Below, piece after piece: positions 1 through 6,439 of a stretch of 10,093 bases of DNA. The notes under the pieces were generated by a model. That model saw only the letters and a program-made list of their open reading frames with translations, was not told where the DNA came from and did no database searches. Numbering within the stretch: the stretch's first letter is position 1; every line of letters begins with the position of its first letter. The position numbers were made by a program, and so were the translations under genes. Origin of the DNA: Flavobacteriaceae bacterium (GTDB lineage: Bacteria; Bacteroidota; Bacteroidia; Flavobacteriales; Flavobacteriaceae); the NCBI GenBank assembly GCA_002714815.1, contig PAYI01000047.1, forward strand, positions 54,311 through 64,403. Direction: 5' to 3'.

Positions 1-86
1 AGGGAACATGGGACACTTATAACGAAGGAGATGAATTCGAATACGATGAAAATACTTGGATCATAACAATGAAGGTCCCAACCTGA
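1..86 (+). CDS. C-terminal end of an unidentified protein (partial)
   Basis: Reading from base 3, a frame stays open for 27 codons and ends in TGA at 84-86; the start lies left of the window. The visible tail is acidic and aromatic (W3, D4, Y6, then a run rich in E and D, W19) and ends in a short hydrophobic stretch followed by K-V-P-T. The other two forward frames hit stops sooner and give less protein-like sequence. No family can be assigned from so little. It is followed by a T-rich stretch (87-118) without a clear GC hairpin, and then converges with the secreted-protein gene on the other strand. Confidence 0.55.
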   Translation, partial: GTWDTYNEGDEFEYDENTWIITMKVPT

Positions 87-118
87 TTTTTTGATTTATT
101 ATTTTTTTAATTTTTTTA

Positions 119-757
119 TTAATTAGTGCTAATTATTTCATCTGAACCAAAGAGCTGTCCTATGAATTTAGAAAAAATAGGTTTACCTGATGTTTTAAAC
201 CCGGTATCTTTATCGAACAACTGAAAAGAAACATACTTTATGATTTTTTTGTTGTGAAATCTTAAAAGCAATTTATCGCCTTCATTTTTCCCTCCAATTA
301 ACACTTCTGAAATGTCAGCAAACTTTCTTTTTTGCAATACGGGATGAGCTTTGAACTCTTTATATCCATAAATCATAAGTTCGTTCAGACGATTAAACAT
401 TTCCTCATTCTTTAAATGAAAACTAGAAATTTTTGAGGTTGGATTTTCTAATCCAAATTGAGTCAATTCAGTATCAAATCCAACCGTAAAAATACTCACG
501 AAAAAAATTGTATAAGACCCATCTTCATTTAATTCACTTTGAGTTAGATAAACATCAGTATTGCCTCCAGTTAATTTTGACATGGCCTTTCCTAATTGAC
601 AACATTTTCCAATTGTTTCAGATTTCTTTCTCAAAGGAACAAGTTCTTCACTTGTATCATATAAATCAATTCCTGATTCAAAATTTGATTTTTGAGCATG
701 TGAAAAAAATCCATTAATATAAATAATGGTCATGATTAAAAATAGCTGCTTCTTCAT
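119..757 (-). CDS. secreted protein of unknown function
   Basis: A 212-residue protein starting at an ATG (755-757). Residues 1-21 form a clear Sec signal peptide: K2-K3, a hydrophobic core, then S-H-A-Q, giving probable signal peptidase I cleavage after A21. The mature part is mixed polar and hydrophobic with no further membrane segment. It has two adjacent cysteines (C52, C53) in the sequence I-G-K-C-C-Q-L-G-K, and a beta-rich looking middle and C-terminal half with K-rich stretches (for example K173-K174 in H-N-K-K-I-I). I do not recognise the family. It is probably periplasmic, or exported across the outer membrane; no C-terminal sorting domain is evident. It is flanked by AT-rich gaps on both sides, so it is probably monocistronic. 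No good Shine-Dalgarno sequence precedes the start. Confidence 0.8.
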   Translation of the reverse strand: MKKQLFLIMTIIYINGFFSHAQKSNFESGIDLYDTSEELVPLRKKSETIGKCCQLGKAMSKLTGGNTDVYLTQSELNEDGSYTIFFVSIFTVGFDTELTQFGLENPTSKISSFHLKNEEMFNRLNELMIYGYKEFKAHPVLQKRKFADISEVLIGGKNEGDKLLLRFHNKKIIKYVSFQLFDKDTGFKTSGKPIFSKFIGQLFGSDEIISTN

Positions 758-849
758 ATTTTTTCGACTTTGTATTGGTAAATTTTAATTTTTAAAATAA
801 GTGCATTTTTAAACTTTTAAAGCATAATTTATAATATGGATTCTATAAA

Positions 850-1050
850 TTATAAATTTTCTTGCTTAATATGCTTTTTAGGAAATTTGATTTTTGAAGA
901 ACTAACTCCACTTACAAAACGTCCTTTACTGCCACGTCTTTTTTCTAAAAGTTGAGCCTTATTAAATTCCTGTCGTGTATACAACTTACCATCTACATAA
1001 ATGGTTTTTACACCTTCAGGAAATTCCAAATGTAGTAACCTGCTGACCAT
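850..1050 (-). CDS. small basic ORF, unknown, possibly a gene remnant
   Basis: An ATG at 1048-1050 opens a 66-codon frame ending at 850. The frame can be extended 11 codons to a TTG at 1083, but the added residues are only I/F/N/L/Y from AT-rich spacer, so the ATG is preferred. The product begins M-V-S-R-L-L and contains E-F-P-E-G-V-K-T-I-Y-V-D-G-K-L-Y-T-R. Its C-terminal half is very basic (K-R-R-G-S-K-G-R, then many K). The segment is visibly richer in G and C than the flanking spacer, which argues for present or past coding. No signal peptide, domain or ribosome binding site is recognisable. The 'YVDGKLY' phrase resembles stretches seen in larger proteins, so it may be a leftover piece of a decayed gene. 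Whether it is translated is uncertain. Confidence 0.35.
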   Translation of the reverse strand: MVSRLLHLEFPEGVKTIYVDGKLYTRQEFNKAQLLEKRRGSKGRFVSGVSSSKIKFPKKHIKQENL

Positions 1051-1310
1051 CAAATAAATATACAAAAAATTAAATATTATCAAAGATGATATTGTTTAAT
1101 TTTTAAACTAAATTATATGTAAAAAAATATTATAAGAAAAAACACGATTAAATAATAAGTATAATTGAAAAAAATCCTCTTTATATGTTTATATGAAAGT
1201 TTTAAAAACTGACCTTAATTAAAACTATTATAAAATCATTTTGCTATTTTCGATAACTAAATTTAGATCTACTGAAATACAATAATTCATTGAATATCAA
1301 TATTATTTAT
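1051..1310. other. AT-rich intergenic region upstream of the sulfatase
   Basis: There are 260 bases with no supported gene. A weak promoter candidate for the sulfatase is TTG at 1241-1243 with TAAATTTA at 1258-1265. The latter matches 7 of 8 positions of the Bacteroidetes -7 element TAnnTTTG, but the 14-bp spacing is shorter than usual, so this is only a suggestion. Nothing else stands out. Confidence 0.4.
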
Positions 1311-2681
1311 ATGAGTAAATTATTTTTTTTCATTTTCAATTTTCTTTTTAGCCTCATAACAACGACTGAACTTTTTTCTCAAAAACCATATAATTCAGTT
1401 AAAAAGCCGAATATTATAATAATACTTACTGATGATCAGGGTTATGCTGATGTATCATATTCAGGCTTAAAGGATTTAATGACACCTAATATCGATATGC
1501 TAAGAGAAGACGGTATGCGTTTTAATTATTTTTATACTAATTCTCCAGTATGTTCTCCTACAAGAGCTTCAATTATGACTGGAAAATACCCAGATAAAGT
1601 TGGGGTTCCAGGACTAATTCGTTCTAACCCAAAAGACAATTGGGGGTTTTTAGATCCGAATGCTATACTTCTTCCAAAGAAATTAAAGGAAGCAGGATAT
1701 CATACAGCTCACATAGGTAAATGGAACTTAGGTCTGTCAAGTCCCAACCTTCCAAATGAAAAAGGATTTGATTTATTCCATGGATGGCTAGAGGACATGA
1801 TGGAAGACTATGTTGTAAAGAGAAGAGTTGGTAAAAATTTCATGCGCTTAAATGATAAAGAAATTGATCCACCGGGTCATGCTACAGATATCTTTTCAGA
1901 TTGGGCGGTCGATTATATTAAGTCGAGAAAAAACAAAGACAATCCTTTTTTTCTCTATTTAGCATATAATGCTCCTCATTCTCCGGTTCAACCTCCAAAA
2001 GAATATTATCAAAAAGTAATAAAAAGGGATCCCACATTACCTAAAAAAAGAGCTAAACTAATTGCATTTATAGAACATTTAGATTGTGGAATTGGCAAGG
2101 TTGTAAGAAGTTTAAAGAAGATTGGAGAGTATGAAAACACTTTGATTATTTTCACAAGTGATAATGGAGGTGATTTACAAAGTCTTGCAAATAATGGGAA
2201 ATTAAGAGATGGAAAACAAAGTATGTATGAAGGTGGACTAAGGGTTCCAACTGTAATAGTTTGGCCAAATGTAATTAAAAAAGGAAGTTCCTCTGATCAA
2301 ATAAATTCGACTGTAGATATTTATCCCACACTTACGTCTGTAGTGGGTTTAAAACCTAATGATTCCTTTGATGGACAAAGTTTTCTATCTACCCTTATTG
2401 GAAACGAATTAAAAATTGAAAGAGAAATTTATTTTGTAAGAAGAGAAGGTAATATTAATTATGGAGGGAAAGCATATCATGCTATAAGAGTTGGTGATTG
2501 GAAACTTCTCCAAAATTCCCCCTATAAACCACTTGAGTTATATAATCTTAAAAATGATCCATTTGAAAAAAATAATTTAGTTGATGAGTTTCCTGAAAAG
2601 GTTTCAGAATTAAATAATAAATTAATGATTCATATTCAAGAAGGGGGAGAAACTCCATGGCAGAAAAAATACAAGCAATGA
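1311..2681 (+). CDS. secreted S1-family sulfatase (arylsulfatase A-like)
   Basis: Hydrolyses sulfate esters, probably on a sulfated glycan or small molecule in the periplasm. I start at the ATG at 1311 (456 residues). A TTG at 1290 would add seven residues in front of a normal signal peptide (M-S-K, long F/L core, ending E-L-F-S-Q) and is less likely. Using the ATG numbering, the metal site begins with D41-D42 in L-T-D-D-Q-G. The maturation motif C81-S-P-T-R is intact, so C81 should become formylglycine. H134 and K137 lie in A-H-I-G-K-W-N, H223 in N-A-P-H-S-P, D284-N285 in T-S-D-N-G-G, and K302 precedes Y-E-G-G-L-R-V-P. The usual C-terminal subdomain with W-K-L-L and E-L-Y-N-L follows, so the length is normal and the gene is complete. 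No SusC/D, glycoside hydrolase or sulfatase-maturase gene is nearby, so the substrate cannot be predicted. It faces the PhyH gene tail to tail. Confidence 0.96.
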   Translation: MSKLFFFIFNFLFSLITTTELFSQKPYNSVKKPNIIIILTDDQGYADVSYSGLKDLMTPNIDMLREDGMRFNYFYTNSPVCSPTRASIMTGKYPDKVGVPGLIRSNPKDNWGFLDPNAILLPKKLKEAGYHTAHIGKWNLGLSSPNLPNEKGFDLFHGWLEDMMEDYVVKRRVGKNFMRLNDKEIDPPGHATDIFSDWAVDYIKSRKNKDNPFFLYLAYNAPHSPVQPPKEYYQKVIKRDPTLPKKRAKLIAFIEHLDCGIGKVVRSLKKIGEYENTLIIFTSDNGGDLQSLANNGKLRDGKQSMYEGGLRVPTVIVWPNVIKKGSSSDQINSTVDIYPTLTSVVGLKPNDSFDGQSFLSTLIGNELKIEREIYFVRREGNINYGGKAYHAIRVGDWKLLQNSPYKPLELYNLKNDPFEKNNLVDEFPEKVSELNNKLMIHIQEGGETPWQKKYKQ

Positions 2682-2683
2682 TG

Positions 2684-3493
2684 CTATGGATATAGAATAG
2701 GGTTAAGAGGGGTGTTAATAACAGATCCTACAGTTGCTCCTGGACACCATGTATCCCAATCATTTTGTTGACCTTCGTTTTCGGGTTTTTTTAAGTGCAT
2801 GTTTCTATCCATATAAATAATTGTCATCACTTTCCTAGTTGTATTTGTTTGATTTGCTCCTGCTCGATGAAAAACCCAACCAGAGTGAAAACTTACCTCT
2901 CCAATATCAAATGGTTCTACAAACGTTTTAAAATTTGAAATACGGAGTTTTTTATTCATAAAGGCTTCACTTTCATCACTAATTGCCATATCACGACCTT
3001 CAGCAATTTGATGACTCCCAGCACTAAATTCTACAGGTCCCATTTCTAAAGGCGTAGCTTGAAGTGGAATCCATGCAGTGATTGTTTTATCAGAATCTAA
3101 TGGCCAATAGTATTGATCAGCATGCCATGGAGTTATTCCTCCATTTGCTTCTTTAAATAAAGCTTGGTCATGATACATTCGCACTCCGTTCACTTCCATT
3201 AAATCTGAAGCGATTTTAGCTAATCGTTTGCTAAAGCAAAAAGACTTAACAACTTCAGATTCTCTCCACAAATTGAAAATCTGTAAAAAAGCTTTCCCAT
3301 ATGTATCTCTTTTTTCAAGAGGAGTTTTTTGGGTGTTAAGTTCATTTACAACTTTAGAAATAGTTTTATTAAAATGGTTAATCAGTACTGAAGAAAAAAC
3401 ATTTTTTAATTTTATATATCTATTTTTTTTAAAGAGTTCGATTTGATCTTGTGTAAGATCATAGGATAGGTTCAATAATTCAAGCATAAGCAT
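2684..3493 (-). CDS. phytanoyl-CoA dioxygenase (PhyH) family oxygenase
   Basis: A cytoplasmic non-haem Fe(II)/2-oxoglutarate-dependent oxygenase of the PhyH family, whose members hydroxylate varied small molecules. With the ATG at 3493 it has 269 residues. A second ATG two codons later (3487) is equally possible; a TTG at 3517 would add eight residues and is unlikely. The N-terminus L-T-Q-D-Q-I-E-L-F-K-K is typical of the family. The facial triad is intact: H124 and D126 in P-W-H-A-D-Q, and H209 in W-V-F-H-R-A-G-A-N. R220 in T-T-R-K-V is the expected 2-oxoglutarate carboxylate ligand. G-S-H (near residue 160) and the M-Y-H-D-Q strand before the triad also fit. No signal peptide. The end lies 2 bp from the sulfatase stop; the two genes converge, so they are not an operon. 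A short terminator-like hairpin lies in its leader. The true substrate is unknown. Confidence 0.95.
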   Translation of the reverse strand: MLMLELLNLSYDLTQDQIELFKKNRYIKLKNVFSSVLINHFNKTISKVVNELNTQKTPLEKRDTYGKAFLQIFNLWRESEVVKSFCFSKRLAKIASDLMEVNGVRMYHDQALFKEANGGITPWHADQYYWPLDSDKTITAWIPLQATPLEMGPVEFSAGSHQIAEGRDMAISDESEAFMNKKLRISNFKTFVEPFDIGEVSFHSGWVFHRAGANQTNTTRKVMTIIYMDRNMHLKKPENEGQQNDWDTWCPGATVGSVINTPLNPILYP

Positions 3494-3510
3494 ATCAACA
3501 GCTAAAATAA

Positions 3511-3528
3511 CCCTCAATTACAAGAGGG
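3511..3528 (-). terminator. terminator-like hairpin in the PhyH leader
   Basis: On the minus strand CCCTC (3528-3524) and GAGGG (3515-3511) form a 5-bp GC-rich stem with an 8-base loop. It is followed by TTATTTT and then, 17 bases after the stem, by the PhyH ATG. It has the shape of the short intrinsic terminators further right in this window, but with a poorer U tract. It could end transcription from upstream, attenuate PhyH, or do nothing. Confidence 0.3.
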
Positions 3529-3856
3529 AAAGATGTAATCATTTATAAATTCAAGATAATAATATTAAAATATAATTATTTTAAATTTTCTTCATTTTTT
3601 TAGATATAAATTTGGGATATAATATTTATTTGAGTTTATTCTAAGGATATAGGAATAGTTTATATTTAAATAATATTATCTTATAGTTAATCAGATTTAT
3701 ACTTTATGTTTGGAGAAATTTATTTGAGTAGTAATTATGATTTGAATAAATTTTATCCATAAACCAATCCATTTTTTTTCATTATATCTTTATATATTCT
3801 CAATTTTGATATGTCTTTTGAATATTCATCTATTAAGACTATGTGGAAATAGAATA

Positions 3857-3877
3857 ATTTTAAATTTTAAATTTTAA
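3857..3877. repeat. three tandem ATTTTAA units
   Basis: ATTTTAA occurs three times head to tail without interruption (3857-3863, 3864-3870, 3871-3877), about 100 bp before the dehydrogenase start. It may be slippage-derived, or an UP-like or bent AT tract. No function is demonstrable from sequence. Confidence 0.7.
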
Positions 3878-3937
3878 TCTAAATTTATATCCTAATCTAA
3901 AAATTAAAACCTAAATCGTTGAAAAAACCTATCTGGT
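3873..3937 (+). repeat. phased 18-19 bp degenerate repeats upstream of the PQQ dehydrogenase
   Basis: Four related motifs begin at 3873 (TTTAATCTAA), 3891 (CCTAATCTAA), 3910 (CCTAAATCGT) and 3928 (CCTATCTGGT), spaced 18, 19 and 18 bases apart. The core is CCTAA/TCT-like. The array ends 37 bp before the ATG, where direct repeats bound by a regulator would be plausible. The AT-richness makes partial matches easy, so function is only a suggestion. Confidence 0.4.
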
Positions 3938-3953
3938 TATGTGATTTTAGGTT
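3908..3953 (+). promoter_or_regulatory. imperfect hairpin before the PQQ dehydrogenase start
   Basis: AACCTAAATC (3908-3917) pairs with GATTTTAGGTT (3943-3953), with one bulged base. Two further G-U pairs are possible inside (3918/3942 and 3919/3941). A small inner stem, AACC (3926-3929) with GGTT (3935-3938) around TATCT, can nest in the loop. The structure ends 21 bases before the ATG and has no U tract, so it would be a leader structure or an operator, not a terminator. Confidence 0.3.
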
Positions 3954-3974
3954 AACATTAATTAATTTACAACT

Positions 3975-6155
3975 ATGAAAAGAGCTACTTCATTATATTT
4001 TCTATTGTTACTGTTAATTAATTGTGATTCATTAGAAGTTGAAAATGATTTCAAAAAATGGAACGAATATTTAGGAGATAAATCAAGGACTCATTATTCG
4101 AGTCTAGATGCTATAAATAAAGGAAATGTTCTAAGCTTAAAGAAAATTTGGGAATATAAATCTGGCGGATTATTAAATTCAAACAATACAACACAAATTC
4201 AATGTAATCCAATAGTTATAGATACAATTTTGTATGGAACTAATCCTTTAACTAAGCTTTTTGCTATAAATGCTAAGACAGGTAATGAGATTTGGAGGTT
4301 TGATCACGGTGAAGATACTGGTCCAGGGTGGTGGGGAGTAAATAGAGGTTTAATTTATTGGAAAGATAATTTTGATGGAAGAATAATTTATACATCTGGT
4401 AGTTACATATATGCTGTCGATGCTTTAACTGGCAAATCTGAAAAAACTTTTGGAAAAAATGGGAGGGTTGATTTAAGAAAAAATTTGGATCGCCCTTTTG
4501 AGGAAATGACGGTAATAGCTAATACACCAGGAGTTGTTTATGATAATATTTTGATTCAGGGCACTAGAGTTCATGAGGGGCCAGGTGCCTCCCCTGGGCA
4601 TATTCGTGCTTATAATCTTGAAACAGGAGAAATGGTATGGAGATTTAACACAATACCTCATCCTGGAGAATATGGCTACGAAAGCTGGCCAAAAAAAGCA
4701 TGGAAACACATGGGTGGTGCTAATTCTTGGGCTGGAATGACACTTGATGAAGAAACGGGGATTGTATATATTCCTACTGGATCTGCATCATATGATTTTT
4801 GGGGAGGAAATAGATCGGGAAAAAACTTATTTGCAAATTCTCTCATTGCATTAAATGCAAAAACCGGACAACGCATATGGCATTTTCAATTTATTCACCA
4901 TGACCTTTGGGATAGAGATTTACCAGCTCCACCAAATTTGGTTGAGATAAATAGACAAGGAAAAAAAATTAAAGCTATAGCTCAAGTCACGAAATCAGGT
5001 CATGTATTTGTATTTGATCGTTTAACTGGCGATCCTATTTATCCAATAGAAGAGTTGCCTGTTCGACCCTCTGAACTTGAAGGTGAGAAGGCTTGGTCAT
5101 CACAACCTTTACCTACATATATTCCACCATTTGCTAGGCAAGAGTTTTCTAAAGATTTGATTAATGATATGTTTCCTAATGCCAAAGCGATGCTAGCTTG
5201 GACTCCTACTCAAAAAGACAAAATACTCGATAAAACAATTGAAGAGGTTTGGGAAACTTTAAATTCTGAAGGTCAATTTATACCACATAGTGATAAAACT
5301 GGCTCCATAACTTTCCCAGGCTTAGATGGGGGAGCTGAATGGGGAGGAGCCGCATATGATCCAAAAAATAATTGGCTTTATGTAAACTCAAATGAGATGC
5401 CGTGGGTTTCAATTGCAAAAAAAGTAGATTTTTCAAACCTAGAAAAAGAAAACAAAATTAAAAATTATGGAAAGGTAATTTATAACCAGCAATGCTCTAG
5501 ATGTCATGGCTCTGATTTAAGTGGAATGTCAAATATTCCAGATTTAAAAAATCTTGAAAATCGTTACAATGCCTCGAAACTGGCTTTGATAATTTCAAAA
5601 GGCAAAGGAAGCATGATGCCTATGCCTCAGATTTCTGAAACCCAAATACAGTTGCTGACTGCTTATCTTTTAAATATTAATTCAATAGAAGTTGATATTT
5701 CATCTTTTCAAAAAGTTGATCCTAATTTTTCTCCCTATTCTATTAATTATTTTGGGAGGTTTATGGATGAAAACGGTTATCCAGCAATTAAACCTCCATG
5801 GGGAACCTTAAATGCTATTGATCTTAACCAAGGTAAGATAGTTTGGCAGGTCCCCCTTGGGGAGTATGATGAGCTTACTAAAACGGGGTTCCCTAAGACC
5901 GGAACTGAGAATTACGGAGGTCCAATTGTGACTGCTGGAGGATTGATTTTTATAGCTGCTACAAACGATGAATATTTTAGAGCTTTTGATAAAATTTCTG
6001 GAGAAGAATTATGGAGAAAAAAATTACCTGCCGGAGGTTATGCTACTCCAATAACTTATGAAATAGAGGGAAAACAATATATAGTAATTGCTTGTGGAGG
6101 CGGAAAGATGGGAACTAAGTCAGGAGATTCTTACATTGCATTTTCTGTGGAATAA
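3975..6155 (+). CDS. PQQ-dependent dehydrogenase with embedded cytochrome c domain (lipoprotein)
   Basis: Periplasm-facing quinoprotein, 726 residues, related to glucose/quinate-type PQQ dehydrogenases; it should oxidise a sugar or alcohol and pass electrons to its own haem. Residues 1-17 look like a lipoprotein signal (K2-R3, L-rich core, L-I-N-C17); Asn before the Cys is unusual. The beta-propeller starts near residue 28, with blade motifs such as A-I-N-A-K-T-G-N-E-I-W (97-107). H308-H309-D310-L-W-D313 and K340 in T-K-S-G-H-V-F-V-F-D match the PQQ-site region of membrane glucose dehydrogenase, where the equivalent Asp and Lys contact or serve PQQ (recalled, not aligned). A c-type cytochrome is inserted at about 495-570: C507-S-R-C510-H511, with M548 or M550 in S-M-M-P-M-P as the likely sixth ligand. 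The propeller then resumes (P-P-W-G-T-L-N-A-I-D) and closes with G-T-K-S-G-D-S-Y-I-A-F. No frameshift. No PQQ synthesis genes are visible, so PQQ may be imported. It probably shares a transcript with the next gene. Confidence 0.95.
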   Translation: MKRATSLYFLLLLLINCDSLEVENDFKKWNEYLGDKSRTHYSSLDAINKGNVLSLKKIWEYKSGGLLNSNNTTQIQCNPIVIDTILYGTNPLTKLFAINAKTGNEIWRFDHGEDTGPGWWGVNRGLIYWKDNFDGRIIYTSGSYIYAVDALTGKSEKTFGKNGRVDLRKNLDRPFEEMTVIANTPGVVYDNILIQGTRVHEGPGASPGHIRAYNLETGEMVWRFNTIPHPGEYGYESWPKKAWKHMGGANSWAGMTLDEETGIVYIPTGSASYDFWGGNRSGKNLFANSLIALNAKTGQRIWHFQFIHHDLWDRDLPAPPNLVEINRQGKKIKAIAQVTKSGHVFVFDRLTGDPIYPIEELPVRPSELEGEKAWSSQPLPTYIPPFARQEFSKDLINDMFPNAKAMLAWTPTQKDKILDKTIEEVWETLNSEGQFIPHSDKTGSITFPGLDGGAEWGGAAYDPKNNWLYVNSNEMPWVSIAKKVDFSNLEKENKIKNYGKVIYNQQCSRCHGSDLSGMSNIPDLKNLENRYNASKLALIISKGKGSMMPMPQISETQIQLLTAYLLNINSIEVDISSFQKVDPNFSPYSINYFGRFMDENGYPAIKPPWGTLNAIDLNQGKIVWQVPLGEYDELTKTGFPKTGTENYGGPIVTAGGLIFIAATNDEYFRAFDKISGEELWRKKLPAGGYATPITYEIEGKQYIVIACGGGKMGTKSGDSYIAFSVE

Positions 6156-6168
6156 ACAAAGACAATAA

Positions 6169-6411
6169 ATGAAGAATATCTACTTCCTGCTTTTATCTTT
6201 TTTAGTATTGAGTTGCACAAAAACAAGTGATTGCATAGTTATAACTAGAAAAGAGAGTATTAATAATACATTTTTATTTTTCTGGGATGACACAAGTCAA
6301 CAAAATACAGGTCTGGATGCTAGTCCAATCCCCTCAGGAGCTGTTAGTGAAGAAATTTACAATCAGTATGAAGTAGGCGATACTTATTGTATTGAGGAAT
6401 TAATGCTTTAA
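6169..6411 (+). CDS. small lipoprotein, unknown function
   Basis: An 80-residue protein whose ATG lies 13 bp after the dehydrogenase stop on the same strand, so co-transcription is likely. M-K-N, a short L/F core and the lipobox V-L-S-C16 mark it as a lipoprotein anchored by C16. The mature part is about 65 residues with two more cysteines (C22 and C74), which could form a disulfide. Its C-terminal portion (58-74) reads A-V-S-E-E-I-Y-N-Q-Y-E-V-G-D-T-Y-C. The form V-S-x(3)-Y-x(2)-Y-x-V-G-D-x-Y looks like a conserved motif, but I cannot name a family. There is no haem or metal motif. It may be an accessory protein of the dehydrogenase; that rests only on position. It converges with the DUF5916 gene 28 bp away, with only a weak AT stem (TAAAG/CTTTA) between. 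Confidence 0.75.
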   Translation: MKNIYFLLLSFLVLSCTKTSDCIVITRKESINNTFLFFWDDTSQQNTGLDASPIPSGAVSEEIYNQYEVGDTYCIEELML

Positions 6412-6439
6412 CATTTAAAGAATCAAAACTTTAGAATAT

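Larger units (their letters stand above)
3494..3974. other. long AT-rich divergent intergenic region
   Basis: There are 481 bases between two divergently transcribed genes, with no supported gene. It contains a CCCTC/GAGGG hairpin in the PhyH leader, three tandem ATTTTAA units, phased CCTAATCTAA-like repeats, and an imperfect hairpin just before the dehydrogenase start (listed separately). Two perfect TAnnTTTG matches on the plus strand (3607-3614 and 3705-3712) have no TTG at the right distance upstream. A weaker pair is TTG at 3919-3921 with TATGTGAT from 3938. On the minus strand, 3753-3866 is open for 37 codons without an ATG near its beginning. An overlapping 18-codon ATG frame continues to 3704. 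This could be the remains of a lost gene or chance. Confidence 0.5.

Noticed and set aside
119..136. TAATTAG / CTAATTA inverted repeat at the end of the secreted-protein gene
   Set aside because: The two-base spacing forces a shorter stem, the arms are AT-rich, and no T tract follows in the direction of transcription of that gene.
826..858. 10-bp perfect inverted repeat AATTTATAAT / ATTATAAATT with a 13-base loop
   Set aside because: The arms contain only A and T, there is no following T tract on either strand, and such palindromes are expected by chance at this composition.
1290..1310. TTG start extending the sulfatase by seven residues
   Set aside because: The ATG at 1311 gives a normal signal peptide beginning M-S-K; the extension adds only AT-derived residues before it.
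3494..3517. TTG start extending the PhyH protein by eight residues
   Set aside because: It would lie within the leader hairpin arm, and the family N-terminus is already complete from the ATGs at 3493 or 3487.
3607..3712. TAnnTTTG matches at 3607-3614 and 3705-3712 as Bacteroidetes promoters
   Set aside because: Neither has a TTG element at the expected distance upstream, both are more than 250 bp from the downstream start, and the motif is easy to meet in such AT-rich DNA.
4473..4876. Minus-strand open frames inside the PQQ dehydrogenase (and similar short frames opposite other genes)
   Set aside because: They lie entirely within strongly supported genes, lack recognisable domains, and their composition follows from the sense codons.
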